Positions 57,532 through 64,000 of a stretch of 64,000 bases of DNA are shown piece after piece. The DNA is from Zygnema cylindricum. Lineage: Eukaryota; Streptophyta; Zygnematophyceae; Zygnematales; Zygnemataceae. Made by a program: the position numbers and the translations under genes. The stretch's first letter is position 1, and each line of letters starts with the position of its first letter. The notes beneath the pieces were generated by a model, which ran no database searches, was not told the DNA's origin, and worked only from the letters and a program-made list of their open reading frames with translations. The stretch lies in the NCBI GenBank assembly GCA_037447655.1, contig JBBHKE010002976.1, positions 31,144 through 95,143 on the forward strand. Reading direction: 5' to 3'.

Positions 57532-58188
57532 CCCACAATTCCTTCCCACCACCCCCCTTTGTTCATTACCGTTCTCTTCTCCTTCCCCCCCGAGCAACAA
57601 TTCCTCCTCATTTTATCCCTAAAGGAGACGCTTTTCTCATCCCCTTCCTCTCCACCCCCCCTCTTTTTCGACATTGATTCTCTCCTCCTCTCCCCTCCAA
57701 CCAAAAACTGATACTCACCCTTCCTCCCCCTCTCCCACTAGCCCCCCGCCCCCTCCCAATTTTCCTTTCTAATATCACCTTTTCCTTTTTTACCTCCCCC
57801 CCCTCACCCCCCCCCCCCCCAATTTTTTCGATTTCTTCCGCCACTTCCCCTCTAACAAAACTCGGCACGTCAACTCCCCCCCCCCCTTTCACCCCCACTT
57901 TTCCTTCGGCATCAACTTCTTTACCCTCCCCCTTTCTTCCCATTGGCATTTAACCCCCCCATACCCCTGTACCAATATTTCTATCGTCTTTCCTTTCCCA
58001 CGCCCCCCCTTTTTTGGTCCCTTCTTCCATATCCCCCCTTTCTCTCCGTTGCATCCTTTCTCCCACCCTACCCATGGTTCCGTCCAACCACCATTTCCAC
58101 CATCTATTTCCAATGGTTTCCTTTCCTCCTTCGCCTTTCCCCTTTCCTCTCCGTTTATCAATTCCCATGCCTCTCATTCCATAATAAT
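57321..58188 (+). other. C-rich leader upstream of the plus-strand non-LTR element
   Basis: Extremely C/T-rich on the plus strand, probably 5' untranslated region or promoter of the element whose first ORF starts at 58189. The Gly/Arg/Lys minus-strand frames here are compositional artefacts. Confidence 0.45.
57476..57528. repeat. (AC)n microsatellite
   Basis: Uninterrupted AC dinucleotides, about 26 units. Confidence 0.98.
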
Positions 58189-61100
58189 GTCAGGCCGTGC
58201 ATACTCGTCCCTTCTCCCTCGTTCACCTCCTCCACCTAAACCTCGAACACATACCTCAACACGGATAGAATGTAGTGGGTGTCATAACTATTTCGCTGCC
58301 GGTGCCAGTATTGCCAATCATACAAAGAGTTGTCAACAATTTTTGGCCAGAGCGGCCCTTCCTCTAGAACCCTTTCTTCCACTACACTCTCGTCCGGACC
58401 TACGAGCGAAGATTGGGCATTTGTACGCGATTTAGACGTGATGAGAGTTATGATTTGCCCCCCCCCGGTCCGCGGTTATACACACAGATTCCGATGGCTG
58501 TGCGGATTATCATACAGGACGCCCTCTATCTTCCTTTGTCCAGTATTTATTCGGATCCCGTGGATGTTGGACCTTGGCACCTCCTTTTCATGTTCTCACT
58601 CTGGGGTCTAGTCTTACCTGGCCGTGGCGGTGATAGCGGGGCCCGAGAAACTATGGCTCTATGTCGACGATTCCTTCGAGGCGATTGGCAAGCCTTTCAT
58701 GCCGAGCACGAGGATCGAGTTGCGAGTGCTTCTTTCACAGCACGTCGTACATCTCTGACTTCAAATGTGCCATCCTCCTATCGTCGTGCGGTACATTTGG
58801 GTCGAGTTGGGGAGCTCTCTCGAGCGGTTCGGGCCCTCTAACCATTTAATCCTGCTACTCTGTCTGCTGCGCCTGTTTGAGATTCTCTGAGCTCTTCAAC
58901 GGCCTACTCCTACCCCTCAGTCCCCCTCTATTCACACCCCCTCAGTCCCCCTCTATTCACACCTTCGAGCCGACAAAGTATTTTCTCTTGGATCGAGACT
59001 CTTTAATTAAAGCCCTTACGACTTCTCCACATCATTCAGCAAGGGTCATTCGGGCACTGTTTTTGAGGTATTTCGCGAGATTTTGCCTCCGGAATGTGGT
59101 ACTCGGAGCTTTGATATGTTTTTACGAGTATGTTCCCTTATTGCGGCTGGCACTGTCCCTTCTCGTATTGGCGATCTCCTCACAGCCTCCCGCCTCGTAG
59201 CTTTCAACAATTTCAATAGGGGAATTCTTCCTATTGCACTGGGCGAGGTATTGTACCGATTGGTGGCTCGTGCAATATGCATCCAGCTCCAGCCCGCTTT
59301 CCATGATTATTTCTCTCCTTATTAGTTCGGAGTGGCAACCCAGAGGGGTTGGGAGCCCGTGGTCCATTGGATCCGGGCTTTGTTAGATGCCCATCCGGAT
59401 TGTTTAGTTCTCCAGGTGGATGTTTCTAATGCTTTTAATACAGTGGATCGAAATGCCATTTTTTCGGAGCTTATGGCTGCACCTTCCTCGATTGTCCAGA
59501 TATTTCCTTTTTTGAGAGCCTTTTATTCTCTAAGTAGTAACATCTTTTTTTCCACTGACGATGATTTAGTCCCACTTTCCTCCACGACTGGCACTCGACA
59601 GGGCGATCCTCTTAGGGGGCCTTTGTTTGCCCTAGCCCATTTCCGCGTTCTCCGAGCTTACCCAGCTGCTTACCCTTCTTGCCTCTTCCATTCAATTGCG
59701 GATGACACACACATTATTGGTCCTTCGAACCAAGTTATACCGGCCTTTAACTTTTTCAACGCTCGCTTGGCCGAACTCAATCTTTCGGTCCAGCCCTCTA
59801 AGTGTGTTGTTTGGTCCCCACGTCCTATTCCTCCCCCTTTAAACCCCCTCCCGGTTTTCAGACTCCTCCTTCCGAAGGCATTCGTGTGTTGGGTCGCCCG
59901 CTTTGTTCCGATCCATACGTCACAAAATTCCCCGATTCCGCTTTCTGACAGATTTGTCCCACGTGGACGACTTTCCTCACCTTTCTGATCCCCATCCCCA
60001 GGTGGCCTTTGTTCTTCTGACAAGGTGTTTGTGTTTCCCCCAGCGGCCCTCCTACCTTACTCACACTTCCCCTCCCACCTCATCCTTTGTGTCCTCACTT
60101 TTTGCTTTTGATGATCGCCTTATGGATGTCCTCCACACTTTGTTGGGCCGCGGAGCTTTTGATCGCGAGTCTTGGCCTGCGGCACGCATCCAAGCCTCTC
60201 TTCATGTCTCGGCTGGTGGTTTGGGTCTACTCTCGACGGCGCGTGATGCTCCAACCGCCTATTTGGGAAGTTGGTGCCTTGTTGCTTCCATTAGTGTCTC
60301 TCGTTCTCTGGCTGGAGACACTCCTATTCTTGCGGTCGTGGTTCCCCGTGTTTCAGATGGTGAGCTCGCCTTCCAACGGTTCCTTTTGGATGCATCACGT
60401 TCTCTTAATTCGGCTGCTATCGAGGACATGCCGACTTTTTCCACTCTTGTTACGACATCTGTTGCGCGTGTTCAGAAATCCATTTGTGATCGGGTTGTCG
60501 CCCCTATTAAATCCGAGCTTCTCGAGGTGCTTCCTTCAGATTCTTCACGTGCACGCTTCCTGTCTTGTGGTGGACGTGGCTCTGGAGCTTGTCTATTGTC
60601 TGTCCCTATCTTTTCCACTCTTCGTTTCACCCCGGCTCAGTTAACGACGACCCTTAAGTTCCGGCTTGGCTTCCCTCACCCACCTTTGCTTGGCTCACTT
60701 GTTTGCTCCTTGGGCCACGTTCTTGAGCCCGATGGGGTCCATTTGCTTCGTTGCTCCCACAGGGGCGAGTTGATTCGGCGCACGACACGATTCGAGACAC
60801 CATTGCTACTAGCGCTTCTAAGGGGGGATTTTCTTTTCGTCGGGAGGTCTCTCACATTATTCCTTTGTGTCGATTGACCTTGTGTTAGTTGATGGTGCGC
60901 GTCTTACATTTGGTGACATTGTTTTGGCGAACCCTACCCCAACTACAGTCATCAACCAAGGGGCTCGTCATGTGGGAGTGGCCGCCCGTGACGTGGCTAA
61001 AAGGAAGGAGCGTGATTATGCTCGTCGCGACACTATGGATGGCTTCATTCCGATGGCTGTCGAGATATTTGGTTGTTTGGGTGTCGTTGGACGAGTTTTT

Positions 61101-61577
61101 CTGTACTTGTGGTTGGCGCTCGTTCGAGAGGCGGGGGACCTACGAGCCCTTCTGTTTCAATCCTTACTTTTTTTTTTTCGTCAACGTTTTTCCGTGGCCC
61201 TACAACGTGTGCTGGCTCTATATTACTTCGATCATCTTTTGGCGTTATGGATCGACGACGTGTTCCGAAACTTCCTCCTCGTGCTCCTCCGAGATTCGAG
61301 GACTCATGTGGTTGCTTTTTGTAGATTTTTAGTTATGTTGAGGGTTTTTTTTTTGTTTCGTGTTAGTTTTTTCCTTTGATGTTTTTTTTGCGAGGTTTTG
61401 TTTTTTTGGGTGTTTTCGATTTCCCTGCCATTCTTTCGTATTTTCGTCGGTTTTGCCTTGATTTTCCGTTTTGTTTATTCCCTCGTCATTTGGTTTTTTC
61501 AGTTTTAGCAATACTACTTTTTTTTGTTCCTATGGACTCAGATGTTTTACCATCGCACTTTTAAATAAAGTCGGCCC
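58189..61577 (+). pseudogene. Non-LTR retrotransposon, near full length (zinc finger, RT, restriction-like endonuclease)
   Basis: The plus strand begins MSGRAYSSLLPRSPPPPKP with a C2HC finger CSGCHNYF plus HTKSC (58189-58435). After frameshifts come the RT entry blocks (FNRGILPIALGEVLYRLVAR, 59083-59325), an in-frame TAG at 59323-59325, motif A LQVDVSNAFNTVDR, motif B GTRQGDPLRGPLFA, motif C IADDTHIIGP (59332-59988), the linker ORF 59903-60877, and the endonuclease at 60867-61100 (SIDLVLVDGARLTFGDIVL, AKRKERDYARR, FIPMAVEIFGCLG). In life the enzyme nicks target DNA and primes reverse transcription there. At least four frameshifts and one stop make this copy inactive. The 3' end AAATAAAGTCGGCCC runs into a T-rich tail. 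Confidence 0.9.
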
Positions 61578-61596
61578 TTTTTTTATTTATTTTTTA

Positions 61597-61699
61597 TATA
61601 TGTGTGTGTGTGTGTATATATAAATATATACATATATATGTGTGTGTGTATATATATATATACACACATATGCATACATATATACACACATACATACAT

Positions 61700-61752
<53 letters not shown>
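61597..61752. repeat. TG/TA microsatellite
   Basis: TGTGTG, TATATA and ACATAC repeats following the non-LTR element's 3' end. Confidence 0.95.
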
Positions 61753-61754
<2 letters not shown>

Positions 61755-62138
61755 GCCAAAAAAACGAAAAAGAAATGCGGTACTAAACTAGTGTTGCTAA
61801 CACTAACATCGATCCACGGTGTAGTTTAAAACGTGATAATACCTTAAAAATGCAAACATTGCCTTTGTATTAATACACGACAACACCTAAAAACCGGTTG
61901 GACTTAAAACGAGCTCTTAAAGAGTAAAAATGTTACAAAACATTTGTTATTCTTTTACAAGTGGGAAGATGTTACAACATGGTTAGTGTCAAAACAATTA
62001 ATACATTAAAAAATCCTTGCCGATCTTCCACAGAAATAAATCCTATCGCTTAACCATGGAACATACGAACATTACTAAGGTGCAATTTGCTATAGGGTCA
62101 CCACATAAAACAGGAAACTACCGCTTGAAAGTTAGGAT
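61753..62138. other. Downstream flank of the minus-strand GT77 gene
   Basis: No gene seen. It may include the 3' untranslated region of the gene ending at 62139. Confidence 0.35.
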
Positions 62139-63937
62139 TTACGAGTCCAAAGGCAAACAAGTCTTTGGATCTCGCTTTGATATAGGAGGTGGAGGTCCAT
62201 ATTTGTAGTGCACTTTTTTAGAATGGGGAACACAACACCAGAAAAGGGGTCCAAATAAACCACTCTCGATTGTTTCCCGATCGAATTGAACGTTATCAGC
62301 CTCCTTATCAAACCTGACACCCAATGACCCCTCTCCCTCCCTTCCCCACTTGCCCCCCTGAATGAACCATAACATATCATACAGAGTAGTCAAAAACCAT
62401 TCGGCAAGCCATTTGCGACGAGAAATAAGAAAAGACATGAAAAAAGGTTGGGAAGAAAAAAAAGAAAAAAGAAAGCGAATAACTAGAAGGGTCACCTGCA
62501 GAAAACGTTGGCCGTAGATGAAAGGTGGATAACACGGTAGTCCGAAAGAGGTTTCAACAGTCCTTGAATCTCTGTGTCCGTTCCGTATTCCGGGATTTGT
62601 TCTGACAGAACGTCTGTGCCAGCTGGCGGCCTCGGAACCACTTCGACCTTCACCCTGCATATCATTTCGGATCACTTCAAATATTTGATTTTACTTTTTT
62701 CTTTATTGTTTTTTTTTTGTCATTCGTTTTTAGTTTTTCCGGTCATTTTTTTTTTCGAATCATTCTTGCCACAACTTCGACTGAGTTTTTTTTTTCTGAA
62801 ACGTCTTCGAATGAATAAAATGAAATCATCAACTGCTTCACATCCTTCTTCCTCAAGACAATCACTCACGAGCGTCTCTCCTTAACAAAATCATCACCAA
62901 TAGAGGTGGGAATAATGGGGAATTATGGCTCACATGGAGGCACGAATAGCGTCCGGAACACTCGGATGTTCGAGAAAGGTCGATTCTCGATACTGAAAAT
63001 CGGAGGTCACCCACCGGGCCAATTCTAAAAGGTGATCCGGAGGACATCTCTCAAAGGGAGGGTCTGTGTCGCTTCCAGGAAAGCGACAAGGTTCATCTGA
63101 GACCTCCCAATACCTACCCAATCGCAAAAAAAAAAGAAAAAGACTGTCAGCTTCTATTTTTCACATTACATTAACCTCACGTCGAAGGTGAATCGTACAG
63201 TTGTAAAAGGAACCTTAGAGGTAGCAGTAAAGGCACAGGTAGACGCAGAACAAGACAACGATGCATACGCACAGACGAAGATACAAATGAAATGTAGAGC
63301 AGTACACAGTCTCTCGCTTTACCATTGGTGTTTCTTTTTCTTCCCAAAATCATTATTCTCTGTCCAAAATTGTTATAGCTTCATTTGAAGTGGCCACACG
63401 GACAGCAAAAAACTATATCTTTTGATAGAGACATTCCGACGAACAACCAAATGACGTACTACCCATGAAAACAAACGAGCGCAATTATGGAAAGCACCGG
63501 GGAAAAAGAAAAAAAAACCAAAACCAAAAAAAAACCAAAACCAAAAAAAAACCAAAAACAAAAAAAAAATGAAAAATAAAACAGTACCTCGAATAGAAAT
63601 ACTGTGCAGTGCCACATGTCAGTGCAAATGGAGACTGAGGGATGCAACGTCATGTGAAGAAACGAGGCATAACGTGACATGACGTGACATACCAGGGCAT
63701 GCTGTGACAAGACAGGGTGTACATAACAGGGCATAAAGTGACGTGACATGATGTGACATGACAGGACATGATCAGACATACCAGGGCATAATGTGACATG
63801 ACGTCATGCGGCATGATGTAACACAAGAGCATGACATGGCGTGACGTAACATGCCTGTCGCAAAGGCAGGTGAAGTGGGGAAGGATGAGGATGCGGTCGA
63901 GCGCCCGGGCAACTGCCAAGGCATTGCGAAGTGAGAC
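62139..63937 (-). CDS. GT77-family (XEG113-like) glycosyltransferase, C-terminal exons
   Basis: Minus-strand exons: 63937-63855 (LRNALAVARALDRILILPHF, CLCD), 63113-62934 (YWEVSDEPCRFPGSDTDPPF, CPPDHLLELARW, YRESTFLEHPSVP), 62654-62496 (VEVVPRPPAGTDVLSEQIPE, SDYRVIHLSSTANV), and terminal 62313-62139 (FDKEADNVQFDRETIESG, FWCC, stop). Split codons join correctly at all three junctions: CDR then YW, AS-M-V, FC-R-FD. The first intron uses a GC donor (AG/GCATGT); the others are GT-AG. The block order (LRNAL, LILP, C-x-CDRYW, CP-x-DH, YRE-x-x-FL) matches, by my recollection, the C-terminal half of plant GT77 proteins of the XEG113/RRA group, Golgi arabinosyltransferases acting on extensin. The N-terminal catalytic half must lie right of the window. 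An expanded pyrimidine repeat forms the acceptor tract of the first visible exon. Confidence 0.75.
63114..63854 (-). other. GC-AG intron of the minus-strand GT77 gene
   Basis: 741 bp with donor GCATGT and acceptor GGGTAG. It contains a CCAAAAAAA-type A-rich repeat (63507-63570) and the minisatellite at 63640-63850. Confidence 0.6.
63640..63850. repeat. Degenerate TGACATGACG / CAGGGCAT minisatellite
   Basis: Repeated words GTGACATGACGTGACAT and ACCAGGGCATRATGTGAC with irregular spacing, inside a GT77 intron. Confidence 0.85.
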
Positions 63938-63941
63938 CTGG

Positions 63942-64000
63942 GGAGAGAGAGGGAGGGAGGGAGGGAAGGAGGGAGGGACGGAGGGAGGGACGGAGGGAGG
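63942..64000. repeat. (GGGA)n / pyrimidine acceptor tract
   Basis: GAGGGAGGGAGG repeats on the plus strand, hence CCTCCCTCC on the minus strand leading into TCTCTCTCCCCAG, the splice acceptor of the first visible GT77 exon. The G-rich strand could form quadruplexes. Confidence 0.9.

Noticed and set aside
57456-58177. Gly/Lys/Arg-rich minus-strand frames
   Set aside because: Artefacts of the C-rich leader of the non-LTR element.
63459-63919. Minus-strand frames with repeated SCHVMSRHV residues
   Set aside because: Translation of a minisatellite within a GT77 intron; only the LRNALAVARAL part is exonic.

Overview
The window looks like a repeat-rich nuclear contig from a streptophyte, either a charophyte alga or a land plant. 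This rests on GT-AG introns, one-repeat-per-exon leucine-rich repeats, interspersed CCCTAAA-type (plant telomere-like) arrays, Copia and Gypsy LTR retrotransposons primed by initiator tRNA-Met, and two cell-wall-type GT77 glycosyltransferase genes. A giant-genome charophyte such as Chara would fit, but that is inference. Ten Ns at 34893-34902 mark an assembly join.

Layout. 1-15344: a decayed minus-strand Gypsy element (LTR copies at both ends, gag at 9.8-13.5 kb, RNase H and integrase at 1.8-3.5 kb). It is broken up by a SINE, the 5' end of a Copia element (3.8-5.2 kb) and a gag-only Copia-like LTR element (5.2-9.8 kb). 15.3-18.8 kb: a hAT-like fragment, a 954-bp Harbinger-like element with TTA duplications, a Gypsy integrase tail and a SINE. 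18.8-24.6 kb: an almost full-length but frameshifted Copia element. 24.7-27.4 kb: a Copia reverse transcriptase inverted repeat. 28.9-34.4 kb: the 3' part of a minus-strand LRR gene with one repeat per exon. One of its exons is split by a 3.7-kb non-coding LTR element with an ACAGT duplication. 35-37.9 kb: LTRs and Copia RNase H remnants. 37.9-40.5 kb: a telomere-like satellite that abuts a Copia RNase H end on one side and a Copia gag on the other, with an apparently perfect 796-bp tandem duplication. 40.5-43.3 kb: two tandem LTR plus SINE blocks. 43.3-47.9 kb: no genes, a 197-bp TA-flanked MITE and a hAT-like element.

The two best host gene models are both GT77-like. The first (plus strand, 48092 to about 52.6 kb) has a type II membrane anchor, a proline-rich stem, a DND (DxD) motif and eight exons whose intron phases agree at all junctions but one. 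The second (minus strand, 63937 to 62139, running off the right edge) supplies the C-terminal half of a GT77 protein in four exons with fully consistent phases, one intron being GC-AG. The genes converge. Between them lie three copies of a non-LTR retrotransposon family with an N-terminal zinc finger, a reverse transcriptase and a C-terminal restriction-like endonuclease.

The most interesting signal is a small tRNA-related SINE family with four copies in the window. In every case a Copia LTR terminus sits directly upstream of the SINE's tRNA-like head. This suggests LTR elements that integrate next to Pol III promoters. Three LTR elements, including the non-coding one in the LRR exon, also carry a primer site matching the anticodon half of initiator tRNA-Met (GGTTATGGGCCC type) instead of its 3' end.
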